Under the pieces are notes generated by a model, which did not search any database, was not told where the DNA came from, and saw only the letters and a program-made list of their open reading frames with translations. This document shows positions 1 to 10,570 of a stretch of 64,000 nucleotides of DNA, one piece after another (the stretch's first letter is position 1; each line of letters starts with the position of its first letter). The position numbers were made by a program, and so were the translations under genes. The stretch is from Gracilariopsis chorda (lineage: Eukaryota > Rhodophyta > Florideophyceae > Gracilariales > Gracilariaceae). The DNA lies in contig NBIV01000141.1 of NCBI GenBank assembly GCA_003194525.1, positions 62,001-126,000 of the forward strand, written 5' to 3'.

Positions 1-238
1 GAAACCGGTGGTGTATCGCCCGAGAAGTCTCGGAGGTTGGCTATGGTTGTTGATGTTGTTGTCGTTGTTCATTTTTCCCTTTTGGAGGGTGGCTGTTGTT
101 GTTGTTTGTGCGCTCGATGACTCTGGGGCAGAGGGATTTACCGGAGAACCGGAGACAGAGCACGAGCTTTTATCACCCATTTTCGTCTGGGAATCCTCCG
201 CGTCCGCGGTCGTTTTCCCGTTTTAGGGGGGGGGCATA
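1..238 (+). mobile_element. 3' end of LTR retroelement internal region
   Basis: This stretch lies directly upstream of an LTR that begins at 239. It ends in a long purine run (about 225-234), as expected for the polypurine tract that primes plus-strand synthesis next to a 3' LTR. The rest of the element lies left of the window. No pol domain is visible here, so the superfamily cannot be told. Confidence 0.6.
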
Positions 239-1063
239 TGAAGTGCAACGCCCTCAGGGAGGGATTCTAGGTACTTGAACGTTTTCCCGATATTATCGGT
301 TGTGTAGTGCGTGTATGAACTACGCCCTATAATGGTGGGTATGGACACGTGGGACACGGTTTTGGGTCAATTGGCGGTTGGCCACAGTAGTGGATGTTGC
401 CACGAAATGTGGAGTATTTTAGTTAATATTATTTATTATTTTCACACCCATTTCTGGGAAGCTAGTACTTAGTGCGACGGCGCACTGCCGTCGCACCAGT
501 AAACCTTCCCCAACAAGGGACCCCAACCTGGGGAATTGGCTCTAGTTGTTGCCGCTTGCGCGCGTACTCTACTCCTCCTTGGAGGGAAACGCCGTAAACC
601 ACGGGACATCTAACCCCCTTGCACATCTAAAGGGACCCATCAATGGGAGTATAATTGTTCCAATTGCATTGGTGTTTCGCCCTGTATAGGGATATTGTTA
701 CCGGCATCGCCGTTCGTCCCCGTCGCTCTCGCGACTCACTTCGTCCTCTCTTCCTCCTCTTCGCCCTTCCTTTTTCCCCTTTTTAGGGTAGCACCTCCCG
801 CTATCCGCGGCCCTCGTGTGCGCATCCGCTCACACACCCCCACTTACGTGGAAACATACCTCTACTGAGGACCACACCCCGCTCACGCGGATACCGATTC
901 TTCGCCTTCACCTCCCTGCGCGAGTCGCGACAGGTTTCCCTGGTCTTACAAACCGGCCTCGCCGTGACACCTCTGGGAGGGCTCTACCCAACTGGGTTCA
1001 CCTCTTGAGAGGAAGATCCCGAACGTCTTTCGGTGTTTTTTTCCTTTGGGTCATTGCACCACA
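239..1063 (+). mobile_element. 3' LTR, family A, copy 1
   Basis: The LTR begins TGAAGTGCAACG and ends TTGCACCACA, with the usual TG...CA termini. It matches, in inverted orientation, the solo LTR at 21802-22609, and more distantly the solo LTR at 30725-31637. It follows a polypurine tract, so it is the 3' LTR of an element running off the left edge. It is inserted antisense in a MULE accessory gene (1064-1807). Open frames inside it are shared LTR sequence, not genes. Confidence 0.8.
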
Positions 1064-1807
1064 AATTGTTCCATGCACCTTGATTACTGAAGAGCCAACG
1101 TACCTCTGAAAAGACTGAACAATAGTATCACCTGAACTCAAGAACAAACAATCCAATCCCACCCGCACCATAAGCCGCATCAAACGCCTATCCTCAGTCT
1201 TAGACTTAGACCAAAGAAGGTTCTCAATCTTCTCACCATGTTTTCCCTCTTCTTTTCATCTGGTACCGAAGCAGTTAGTCTTCCGAAGAACTCGGCAAAC
1301 GTATTTACAGCCAAGTTTGCCCCCTGCTTTGGGTCGTAAACTTTCAACAGATCACATCCAAAGAACTTCAACCCAAATCTTTTCGGATCACTCGGATCTA
1401 GCTTGGTATTGGCGGTTGTAGCGCCAATAAATCTTCCCACAAACTTATCAGAGCGTGCTTTGTCAATCTGCATATCAAAAAGGTCACGAACAAGTTAGTA
1501 AAAGCATTCGCTGAAAATAGTTCGCTCGATTGGTGAGTCTACTAGACCTGCAAATAAGTCGATACTCCTTTCCTGGTGTTTGATCGATCTTCGAACTGAA
1601 CGTCGCCATTAGTTCCTCATGCAAAAAGCCTTCCAAAAATTTCCGGAACGGTCCAGTGAAGAGGCTCCTAATCTCAGAGATACTACGCAAGAAGCTCATG
1701 TCGAAGGCTGAAGGCTCACCGAAAAGCTGCCAAAAATACCCGAGAGAAGCCGGCTGAGATGTTTTTGTAGAATTATCTCCAGTCGAGTTTGAACAGACGT
1801 AGATCAA
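1064..1807 (-). pseudogene. MULE accessory gene remnant
   Basis: Two minus-strand frames (1807-1484 and 1473-1180) resemble the plus-strand gene near the left end of the 8.5 kb MULE. Shared stretches include QPASxGY near the start, a GRFI/V segment and a VPDEKxRENMVR segment. The function is unknown; I see no catalytic motif. The gene is frame-broken and cut by the LTR at 1063. By position it is a second MULE-encoded protein, not a host gene. Confidence 0.6.
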
Positions 1808-2140
1808 GCTTGCGGAGCACGATCACGATTCCTTATGCTTCTTCTCCCTCGACTACGCTCACCCGTTTGCACAAATATGGTGCCAAATGGCAATTATGAT
1901 ATTTACGTTGTGCTCACTTGGCGGCCGGAGAGAGCAGGGATAGAGGGAATGCCCTGACTCTGCGGATCTACTGGTTGAAATCCATAATAGGGGTGTATTA
2001 TTGGCTACAGTAAGATCTGAAGTGGCACGGGCACTTGTGCAGCTCGCCGTGGCACGTGCCCGCTGACTCACTCTTTTTATTGGTGCAAATGCGCGCTGAC
2101 TCGCCTACACTATCTACGTCGTGTAGTTTAGCCCTTTCCC
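1064..2140 (-). mobile_element. MULE remnant (same family as 20356-28846)
   Basis: Bases 1901-2140 match the 240-bp terminal inverted repeat of the large MULE, with the outer edge at the GCCCTTTCCC ending at 2140. Inward, on the minus strand, is the start of the same accessory gene. The next nine bases, ACTACAACC (2141-2149), match the empty site GGTTTTAGT (19144-19152, opposite strand) with one mismatch. They therefore look like one copy of the 9-bp target duplication typical of MULEs. The other end is lost beyond the LTR or outside the window. Confidence 0.75.
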
Positions 2141-2373
2141 ACTACAACCAGCACAATGCGAAGTATGGAGCGATGGATTGGTAGGGGAGCCCTCAGGGCG
2201 TTCCCAACCATCTGCCCAAATCGCAAAAAAACGAGGCCAAATGCGCAAACCTCATTGGACGACAAACACCAGCTCAATATAGGCTGCCCGGCACCATTGG
2301 CACTCCGAATGGTCGCAAAACCTTAACTCGACTAAGAACCGAAATCCTTCGGTGGTTGCAGAAGAACCAGAGC

Positions 2374-3708
2374 ATGTCAACCGATTCTTCTTCTTCGTCT
2401 TCCTCTGATGAGGACATTATTCATCACTCAATTTTGTACATCCTCAACGGCATGTACCGCAAACTTTCCGATGGACCCCTGATAACAAAGAAAGGAGGCT
2501 CGTATGCCGGTCGACAAAAGAACCGTAAGATTGGCCGTAAACAAGGAGCACACCAAATTGATTTAGATTACTTCTGTCGAATTCATATTCACCGCTCGCC
2601 GATGTTTAGTGTTGCAGAATTTGAACGTCGCTTTGCAATAACAAGACCAATATACGAAAAACTGCGATCCGCTCTTTGCCAGGCAAACTGCTTCTTTCTA
2701 CAGCGCAAAGATGCAAGTTGGACATTTGGAGCAACGACTGATCAGAAAATGACTGGTGCACTTTTGCAGCTCAGTTCTGGTGTTTCTGCAGATCATTTAG
2801 TGTCGTATATTCGACTGCATGAGTCCACATTGCTTTCTACTCTGAAAGAATTCTGCAGAACGGTTGTGGAGTGCTTTCGAGATGAACATCTAAGACGCCC
2901 ATCGGAGAGTGATATTAAGAAGATTGAAAGTGATTATTCTAGACTAGGCTTCCCTGGATGCCTTGGTGCTGTAGACTGTTCAGGTTGGGAGTGGAGGAAC
3001 TGTCCTGTAGCTTGGCATGGACAGTATAAGGGTAAGGAGAACAAGCCGATGTTACGGATGGAGGTTGTGTGTGACGATAAGCTACATATTTGGCACATGA
3101 TGTTTGGCAGCCCGGGAGCTAAGAATGATATATCTATTATGTCACAAAGTTCTTTGTTTAATGATATTCGAAATGGAAAATGGCCACTGATCAAACCTAG
3201 TACTAACATTTCTGGCATTCCCATTGAGTGGTTCTTTTTCTTGTCAGACGGGATATACCCTCGTCTGAGATTCTTTGCAAAACCGCATCCTGATGCAAAG
3301 TCGAAAAAACAGCGTCTGTATACTGCAGTGCACTCATCGGCGCGCAAGAGTGTTGAAAGGGTCTTTGCTGCGCTCTTCGGACAGTTTGAAATTTTGGATC
3401 GTCCCGCGCGGTTGGGAAATCGGGAGGATTTGAATAATATTGTATTGTGCTGTTCGATTCTACATAATATGGTTGCAGAAGAGCGCGGTTACAACGGAAC
3501 CGCAAAATTTCGTGTGGGCGAACACGAGGTGCAGACAAGTGGTACTCTTTATGATACTGTTTCACATCCTAACTGTAGTTATGAACAAGCAAATATTTGG
3601 AGAGAACTGCTAGACCCTGTGGACGATTTACAAAACCATTTGAGACTGCAAGATGCACTAATCTCGAACATTTGGAACACGCATGGTGATAATGAAGGAG
3701 ATGTGTAA
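2374..3708 (+). CDS. Harbinger DDE transposase (HARBI1-like)
   Basis: The nuclease catalyses excision and insertion of the element. The ATG at 2374 gives 444 residues; the open frame extends 18 bases upstream only through a TTG. A serine-rich N-terminus leads to the DDE domain of the plant transposon protein type. Key motifs are GAVDCSGWEWRNC (first D), a central MFGSPGAKNDISIM block, FLSDGIYPRLRFF (second D) and KSVERVFAALFGQF (E). CCSILHNMV near the C-terminus is typical of the family. All three acidic positions are present and the frame is open, so the enzyme could be active. The partner gene runs convergently 27 bp away. Confidence 0.9.
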   Translation: MSTDSSSSSSSDEDIIHHSILYILNGMYRKLSDGPLITKKGGSYAGRQKNRKIGRKQGAHQIDLDYFCRIHIHRSPMFSVAEFERRFAITRPIYEKLRSALCQANCFFLQRKDASWTFGATTDQKMTGALLQLSSGVSADHLVSYIRLHESTLLSTLKEFCRTVVECFRDEHLRRPSESDIKKIESDYSRLGFPGCLGAVDCSGWEWRNCPVAWHGQYKGKENKPMLRMEVVCDDKLHIWHMMFGSPGAKNDISIMSQSSLFNDIRNGKWPLIKPSTNISGIPIEWFFFLSDGIYPRLRFFAKPHPDAKSKKQRLYTAVHSSARKSVERVFAALFGQFEILDRPARLGNREDLNNIVLCCSILHNMVAEERGYNGTAKFRVGEHEVQTSGTLYDTVSHPNCSYEQANIWRELLDPVDDLQNHLRLQDALISNIWNTHGDNEGDV

Positions 3709-3735
3709 GACAATGCAGTAACAAAGACGGTTATT

Positions 3736-4791
3736 TTATTGCTCAACGTCCGTGTTCACGGTGTTTTCCATTCTTGTCGACAGCTGCAGTAGTGCCTCAG
3801 CAGTTTGATTGTTCCCGGAAACTTTTGCCTGGACAGTGTGCATCTCTTCATGTTCTTCTAGCGACATACGCCTCTTCTTGTTGGGGTGCGTATTATTCTC
3901 GCCACCGCACGCAAGTCTGCGAAGTAAACGACATTTTAAGAGACTTCGTATTTCTCTTTTCTCTTCAAGGGATACTCCAGATTCCGATGCCAACAGTTTG
4001 CTTGCCATTTCCCAGTCCAGCTTTTCTCTCTGTAGTGCCACCTTCTCTTTTGCCATGAGTGCCTTCTCTCGCACTGAGTCAGACAGTATACTTTCAATGC
4101 GGCGAATTGAATCCGCAAACCCGTCCTGTCCACTTCGTGCTCCATCGACTTTTCCCTCCTTCAATTTCTTGGCCTTCTTTCTCCCCATTGGCCTCTCCAA
4201 CAAAACATCACCACTCTTTTTAACCTCATCAATACCATTAGCCTGTAGTAGAATAGTGTTTTCGTTTAAGAAGGTAAACGAGGTTTTGAATTTGAATCGC
4301 TTCGCTATGTGGTAATTTGGATTTCTCACGCAGTCGTAGAGGTGGGATACGGAGTTACTTCCATCACTGTAAATTAAGGCTGCACATCGAATCAAGTCCT
4401 CCGGTCCTACATTTCCAGTTAGATTCATCGCTATAACTCTGTCGTAACAAGCCTTGAAGCGTGTGCACTCCGCACGAATCCTGTCCCAATACTTCCTACA
4501 CCCATCTGCTGATCGTCCGTCCCACCTCCTTTGGTCCAGTTCACACCCAGTGCGCCGTAGTGAGCATGCATGTTGCGGGCGTCCATTGTCTTTGATAAAG
4601 ACACTGCGAATGCGACGCCCGAGCTCCGCTCCTGACATCCTAGAGCCCACAGCCGGATCGGTACAAACGGCAGCAGCCGCACGCACTAACGCCTGCGTTT
4701 CTTCTTCGTCCCATGTCAGATTCTTCCCTCTACTTGGGCTGCCTCCTTCTTCCAAACCAGTTTGCGCACAAGCTGCTTCCTCCCCACTCAT
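3736..4791 (-). CDS. Harbinger Myb/SANT-like partner protein
   Basis: This is the second protein of PIF/Harbinger elements; in known systems it binds DNA and helps bring the transposase to the nucleus and the ends. The ATG at 4791 gives 351 residues. An N-terminal LTWDEEETQALVRA segment resembles the first helix of a Myb/SANT-like domain, with WDGRSADGCRKYWDRI as a likely later helix. A basic GRKKAKKLKEG motif (near residue 205) and a charged coiled coil with KALMAKEKVALQREKLDWE resemble the NAM-associated region of plant Harbinger partner proteins. The frame is uninterrupted. Confidence 0.8.
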   Translation of the reverse strand: MSGEEAACAQTGLEEGGSPSRGKNLTWDEEETQALVRAAAAVCTDPAVGSRMSGAELGRRIRSVFIKDNGRPQHACSLRRTGCELDQRRWDGRSADGCRKYWDRIRAECTRFKACYDRVIAMNLTGNVGPEDLIRCAALIYSDGSNSVSHLYDCVRNPNYHIAKRFKFKTSFTFLNENTILLQANGIDEVKKSGDVLLERPMGRKKAKKLKEGKVDGARSGQDGFADSIRRIESILSDSVREKALMAKEKVALQREKLDWEMASKLLASESGVSLEEKREIRSLLKCRLLRRLACGGENNTHPNKKRRMSLEEHEEMHTVQAKVSGNNQTAEALLQLSTRMENTVNTDVEQ

Positions 4792-6413
4792 TGCTTTAAC
4801 AAGCAACCGACTGCCAAAGTCTTAAGGTGCACACCTCAAAAGGTTACCGTCAAGTTATGTCTAAGGCGTTCAAAGGCGGGTAATCAGTGCAATTATTGCA
4901 ATTTGGGCTCCGTTGGTCGATGGACAGACCGTAATAGGTCTTTTGGCGCCATGCGCAAGCCAACAAAGTGTTTGCATTTCGTCGTTCTTGGCGCCAAAAT
5001 GTTCCGTGCAAAACACAACAAGGTTGTGCCAAGATGGAGTGCGCGAATGCCAAACAACGCGGCGTCACCCCGGAGGGGGGTGACGAAGACGATACGACCG
5101 GAGATGGGGCGGGTAACCATGCAGAGCTACCAGAGCTTTTAGGGAGCTGGCCCAAAACGTGTGGGATTTAGGGTGGACTAAAATTTTTAGGCCGAGTTTT
5201 GAGAATTGCGTCAACGGTTGGGGGTCAAATTTTGAGCAAATACTGGACTGCTATGTTGGATTTGGGGTTTACGGTAACGGTTGGGAACGCCCTCAGGACA
5301 ACGAGGAAACAGTGAAACCAGGATTGCGGTGGAGTGGAAAAATGGATGGTTTACAGGCAGCGCTAGGAAGTACGTTCATTTGATGGCGTTGCACCCCCAG
5401 TGTCGCCAATTTTTTGATCGATATCGCCGAATGCCAGATATGGTCGTATACTATGACGATGAGTTCGTGATGGGGTACACCTACCTCAATTCTCAACATT
5501 TACTAGAGGTAAATGGGCACAAGACAGGCTACCAGTGCCTTCCCGTTAAGAAAGTTGAAGCCGCAGCCTAAACTATATGCTGGGATGATAACGGTCTAGA
5601 ACAAGAGAAGGATACTCTTTCGACTGAGAGTCGAAGTATCTTCTCTTACAGCAGAGATCATCGCTGCAAAACAAGCCCTAAAAAAGGGTTTGAATAGATG
5701 CGTACAGGGGTGAAAAGGGAGAATCAGACTACTAACAGAATCGAAGAGCATGCTCAACGGCTTACGCAAATCTCCCCGGACTCACCCCTCTTCGCTGCAA
5801 AGCGTATCACAAATCCTGAGTGTTATCAGCGAATGGAAAGACTGTTCCATCGATATCGTTTGGATACCCGGTCATTGCGGTCTTCCGCAAAATGAACGGG
5901 TGGATACCCTTTCAAAGCAAGGCTTAGGCACTTCCCTGAAAGATCAAATCAAATTCCCGATCTACTTCGAGTACGCTAAAACACAAATCATGGCGGCTTC
6001 GAAAGCCAAACCCTTCATCAGTGATGTCCCAGGACAACCAGAGGACATCATATCGTTTTGAAAAGCAGAAGCTACGCCGTTGCAAATCTACGTAGGGCAC
6101 ACCTCCAAGCTTCATCCGGTTGCTACCTACACAGAAAAAAAGCCGTCACAGTGCGACTGCGACACAAACGCTGACAATGATGTGGAACATGTTGTGCTGC
6201 GTTGCGCCAAACGGACGGAATCTAGAAGACGCGAGCTCCCTGCTCCTACAGAAAGAACACTTTAGTGGAGATAGTCCGCCGGTGGCCACAGAAGTTGTTA
6301 GCTTTCTTGAGGAGAGAGAGGTTATTCGCATGAGAAACCACTGTCAGCTTGCCGTAATCAGACATGCTGAACCCACAATAAAGAAGAAGAAGACGACGTA
6401 CAAATTGGTCTGA

Positions 6414-8740
6414 AATGTATGCCAACCTCATCTCAGCAGATGAAATGATATTCCCAACGACCACGGAAACATGTGCCATCGTCACACACACAAACCTCGG
6501 ATATATCAATGGCACTCCAGTTTCTCTTTCGTTCTGCTGTAGCACGGCAAAAGACCGGTACAACAACTCGGTTGTACTGGTCTGACTGAAAGAGGATGCT
6601 GAATCGCTGACTGGTCGACGATCCCTCCCTCTTGTTTTGTGTAGCAAGTCAAGCCTAAGTTATATATGCGTCCGCTGTTCCTACATGATCTTTCAAAGAG
6701 TCATAATACCGCTGCCCATGATCGTTTGCAACCAGTTGTCATCAAATTGACTTCAAATTATTCTTCCACTCCGTGATCTGTACTGTATGAACCGTTATCT
6801 TCTGTCAGTACTACTACCTGTTGCAACTGGCCGGTCAATAGGGAGGTGTCGGCCTTCTCCGAGGATAGATGGCTCTTCGCTGAAATTCATACCACGTAAA
6901 GTTTGGTCTCACTATGGCCTCCTGCCACATCCAGAAACCAACCAACAGTAGAATGGGACAAAAAAGGCGGGAAGCACTTCAATCTGCGTTTTCGGCTTCA
7001 CGACAACAGAAGAGGCCACAGGCCGTGTTTGGCTTGTTTTTGCATTTGAAGGCTAGCGATATTTCTACAGGTCTGACTGTTTTCTACAGCTTACATGCCA
7101 GGATTGTCTATCTTCGACAATCTTTGTGCCAAAATACCTCACAATATGTCCCTGTGTTTATATCTGCTCCTAAGTGTAGTGAATGTGAATCATCCACCTA
7201 GGCAGCAAACCAAGAACCAAAGAGCTGGCCACCGAGCCCTGGGTTGCAGACCCTCTTTTAGTAGAATTGTAGGTTGATGTTTCCTGTTTGGGAAACTACA
7301 ATAGAGTACATATACGCAGTCTTTTTGCCTTCGCAGTAAAACCGGAGGGTATCGAACTTCTTACCACTCAGTACACCTCATCGCGCACTACCCGCGCGCA
7401 CACTAAGGTGGCTGAAATGCCGAAAAGAGACATTGGTCTCTGTTGAACTAGTGAAAGATTGGATCCTTCATTGAGAACTAGGGAGCGCGGTTTGAGAAAG
7501 GCATTTGAGAAACATGGACTTGCAGCCGATGTCATTGATATGATTGTTCACGTCCTGCCCAACATCTTTTGGGCTTTTTATTTGCATGTGAAAATTGTGA
7601 ATACGACATACAAAGGTACGCGTTATCAGTCTTAACCCTTCGACAGATAGGGGATTCAGTAAAAGTGTTGCAAAGAAGCTTTTTGAGCCCATTATAAAGT
7701 TGGAAGAAGAAAAAAGGGTTCCCAAATACATCGGAAAGGTTGGTATATATACCATAACAATGGCAATCTTTTTCTTGGGCCAGTAACCTCGATACAGTAT
7801 GAATGTAAGAAATCTTGCAGTAAATCACTACTCTCCGTTGCTGGTGATTGTAAAGTAGTTACTGATCTGTACAGGGATGCTAATCCCAAGAAAGTCACAG
7901 TATGGCTATCAGGTTTTCATGTGTGGGATGGTAGGCATACCTACCGTGAACGAGAAGGTTTTCGTCATATTGTATTGTATCACATAGCTGAGTGCCTCAT
8001 TGAGGCATAAGGGCGAAGCATTTACTGAAGAGATAGCTCGTTCTATGCAGGAAACTAAGGAAAATGAGAAGGATATATTACGCTAATGTTGTTATTGTCT
8101 TACGCTTGTAAAGTATATAATGTAACAGGCACACGTATAAACAACCTTGTGTGCTTGTATTCCAGCATATACCTTCGGATATGACAAATTTGGCTGAAGA
8201 CTGGCACAGCACACGATGCGGAGACAGAAATTGGCTTGTCTTAGTTCGTGGCCGTTGTGAAGGCTCACTCCGGAGTAACGTACACCACGACAAACGTCAG
8301 TCCATTCGTCGATTCGTCAATTCGTCAATTCTACCTCACACTTGCAGCGGGTGAGGTACGACGTCATCCTGTCGATGAAGTAGCTCAACGCAGCAACCTG
8401 TACATTTGACTTGTGACCCCGTACCCTTGGTACAATTCTTGAGTAACACGCGCTATCATGCTTTTGTGCTTAAATGGTATAAACTATCGGTCTTATGCTC
8501 AAAGAAAACGCGGAAAGATACCTTTATATTCGCCAAAACGCGGCAGAACTGCTTAGAATTACTTTCCGGTCTGTAGATATGATATCATTTGAGTGTTTTT
8601 GATCTCAACATGAAACCTCATGGCGAACTCATTCTGCCCCGCTGAGATTTCTCATTTTCATAAAGAGGCAAATGGCGAGCACGCTAGTTGTATATGGTAT
8701 CACTTACCATTATACTCATGTTGGATAAGCCAGCTATATA
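6414..8740. other. No recognisable gene; decayed coding traces, left arm
   Basis: No intact gene is recognised. On the plus strand between about 7770 and 8080 a frame reads like decayed coding sequence (for example KVTVWLSGFHVWDGRHTYRE), continuing after a frame change; I cannot assign it. Open frames here also appear, identically, in the other arm (15648-17974), because the arms are near identical. The part next to 8740 is the 3' flank of haloperoxidase copy 1. Confidence 0.5.
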
Positions 8741-10570
8741 TTAGATGCGGTACACCGTCCCGTCAAATAGCGGGACTGTCATGGAGAAGTTCTCACCATA
8801 TGTCAATTTCTGTTCCTCCAAGATTCCAATCGCAATCTTTTCGCCGAGAGTAATAGACTCGCGGTAGTCAGTGAAGTAGTGTACACCGGCCCAATTACGT
8901 CCGATACTAATGTTGGAACACACCTTGTTCAACTCGCCCTCAACTGTTAAAGGCTTGTTGCCGTACTCTGAAATCACGTTCTTCAAAGACTGACCGTCCC
9001 GGGTCGGAACAAATGCGAACGGCACCATATTCCCGTTTTCATCGGGCATGCGTAGTTCGTGACCATGATCGAAGAACGCTTTCAACACTGTCACGCACGC
9101 GCCTGCCACAGCTGCATGACCGGCACCATAACTCGGGTGCATCGGACTTCCCTCCGGAAATGCCATTGGTAACAAACGTGTGGCACTGCTCTCGCCATCT
9201 TCAAAATCACTCATTCTCGGTACGTCACCGTCACACAGCTTGTTCTGTGATTCGTTGTGCATAGATACGCGGTTCAACATGTCCTTGTCAAGAGCTTCGT
9301 ACAACGGCTTCACGCCGGCAACGATTTCAGAGTCGGGATTGTTGTGGTAGTATTCAATGAGACCTCCCACCGCTTCCGGCCGAAGACGTCGGTGCACGTT
9401 GTATTTCTGGAAGCGCACCGCCTTCAGAGCACGCGTAGCTACCTCCGTCACTAGCGATAGAATGTGCGGCCCACCGAATGTGGCGAACGTCTGTTGCTTG
9501 TCCACATCATCATCAAGTTGGAACGGAAGACCCTTATCGAAAGGAACCTTCATCCCAAGAAGAATCAGACACGCGTTCAGGTACGCCTGGTACAGAGCGT
9601 CAAAGTGAACATATGTGGCCAGATCACGCGGAGTAGTTATGAAGCGGAACCCGTCGCTGTACACCTCTCTACCGCGAACGTCAGCGCCGTTCTGCACATC
9701 CACAAACGACTTGAAAGTGGTCATGTAATCGCGACCATCCTCCACGGCACGTACTTTTTGGTCCACCCTGTGTGCACCGTACTGGACAAAACCATCCTCG
9801 ATCTTGTTTCCATTCGCGATTCCACTGTTTCCGATCAGCATGAACTGTGACAGGTACGGACCCTCCAAATCGCCTTTGGTTACCCCACGGAACACCGTGT
9901 CAATGGTGAATGGTTTGCGCAGGCGCTTGCGTTGCGCATCGGAAAGCGACGGCGGAAGCGGTCCGCCCTTTGCCAGAAATCGAATCCACTCCGTCTGGTT
10001 CAACGACCTCACCGCATCGCGAACCACATCATCATCGAATCGCGTGAACGGTACATCACGAACTAACGCCATCCAATAGCTTTCACTGATCTCATAAACC
10101 AGCTCCTTACTGTCCAGCGCCGGGGCGGGCGGCATCGTCACGGCATGAGCGTCTGGACCTTCCAGATCATAGGTGTTGCCGGCGGCCATGGACTCCCACG
10201 CACGCACGTCGGTGGGCGATCCGTCTGCCTTCGGAGTGCTAGCGATTCCAGAGATGAAACGCGGCTCGGGGATCTGAGGGCCTAGCGGAACTTCACGGAT
10301 ACTGAACTCATCACCCGCATCGAGCGCGCGGATAAACGTTTGGAAGTCATTAGGCTTGATGAGGAGACCAGTTTTGGGATCATGGGGAAGACCTTTGGTA
10401 TAACTGGCGATGTGACTTGGCTGACCTGGGAATTCGCAGTCGAATGGTCTGCGGTATCGCAGCTCTTCTGTATTGGCCAGGTGGATGGGATGCGGTCGAT
10501 TCTTCGCCAAAGTCGCAGCCTCAAGGCGGACGTTGTAGGCCTCGGTGAAGCGGTTGTACTGGGATGCCAT
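8741..10570 (-). CDS. Vanadium-dependent haloperoxidase, copy 1
   Basis: Uses H2O2 to oxidise bromide (probably also iodide) to a hypohalous species; red algal homologues serve in halogenation and defence. The 609 residues align along their length with Corallina bromoperoxidases (about 600). Vanadate-site motifs are K389 and R397 (KYNVHRRLRP), H478 and H485 (HPSYGAGH), and R558 and H564 (GRNWAGVH). There is no signal peptide and no intron. The start is the conserved MASQYN; an open extension to 10804 exists only because of a 1-base difference from copy 3 upstream. It differs from copy 2 at two residues (A318, H504). Confidence 0.95.
   Translation of the reverse strand: MASQYNRFTEAYNVRLEAATLAKNRPHPIHLANTEELRYRRPFDCEFPGQPSHIASYTKGLPHDPKTGLLIKPNDFQTFIRALDAGDEFSIREVPLGPQIPEPRFISGIASTPKADGSPTDVRAWESMAAGNTYDLEGPDAHAVTMPPAPALDSKELVYEISESYWMALVRDVPFTRFDDDVVRDAVRSLNQTEWIRFLAKGGPLPPSLSDAQRKRLRKPFTIDTVFRGVTKGDLEGPYLSQFMLIGNSGIANGNKIEDGFVQYGAHRVDQKVRAVEDGRDYMTTFKSFVDVQNGADVRGREVYSDGFRFITTPRDLATYVHFDALYQAYLNACLILLGMKVPFDKGLPFQLDDDVDKQQTFATFGGPHILSLVTEVATRALKAVRFQKYNVHRRLRPEAVGGLIEYYHNNPDSEIVAGVKPLYEALDKDMLNRVSMHNESQNKLCDGDVPRMSDFEDGESSATRLLPMAFPEGSPMHPSYGAGHAAVAGACVTVLKAFFDHGHELRMPDENGNMVPFAFVPTRDGQSLKNVISEYGNKPLTVEGELNKVCSNISIGRNWAGVHYFTDYRESITLGEKIAIGILEEQKLTYGENFSMTVPLFDGTVYRI

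Larger units (their letters stand above)
2197..5291. mobile_element. PIF/Harbinger DNA transposon, looks intact
   Basis: The 3095-bp element has 13-bp perfect terminal inverted repeats (GGCGTTCCCAACC at 2197-2209, its complement at 5279-5291). It is flanked by CTCAG on both sides (2192-2196 and 5292-5296). The other palindrome arm carries the uninterrupted LINE with the empty site at 19097-19101. It holds two open convergent genes, a DDE transposase and a Myb/SANT-like protein, as in autonomous Harbinger elements. The family usually makes 3-bp duplications. The termini allow either a 5-bp duplication or a 3-bp one with a slightly longer repeat. Confidence 0.9.
2141..6413 (+). mobile_element. 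LINE 3' part with RNase H (left arm), split by Harbinger
   Basis: LINE sequence occupies 2141-2196 and resumes at 5292-6413 after the Harbinger insertion. It mirrors the LINE at 19152-17975. The recognisable part is the C-terminal RNase H domain: an IVWIPGHCGLPQNE motif near 5850-5890, followed by a Cys/His-rich tail with VEHVVLRCAKR and RRREL. It ends in an AAG-repeat tail near 6385. Frames are broken, so the copy is dead. RNase H after reverse transcriptase fits I-like LINE clades, but I cannot place the clade. Confidence 0.7.
5292..10570. repeat. Left arm of large inverted repeat
   Basis: Pairs with 13818-19097 on the other strand. Every landmark compared between about 5698 and 10570 has a partner with coordinate sum 24388, so there is no net indel over about 4.9 kb. 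Closer to the LINE (5292-5698) small indels and scattered substitutions appear. The inner edge falls at the haloperoxidase start codon. Homology resumes outside the Harbinger insertion at 2141-2196. Confidence 0.9.

Noticed and set aside
816-1109. Frame with a clear homologue at 21723-22049
   Set aside because: Both lie in LTRs of the same family; the similarity is that of the LTR.
2356-2373. Upstream starts for the Harbinger genes and cysteine-rich genes
   Set aside because: The extra codons begin with TTG or GTG. For nuclear genes of a eukaryote I took the first ATG (2374, 4791, 39575, 41398).
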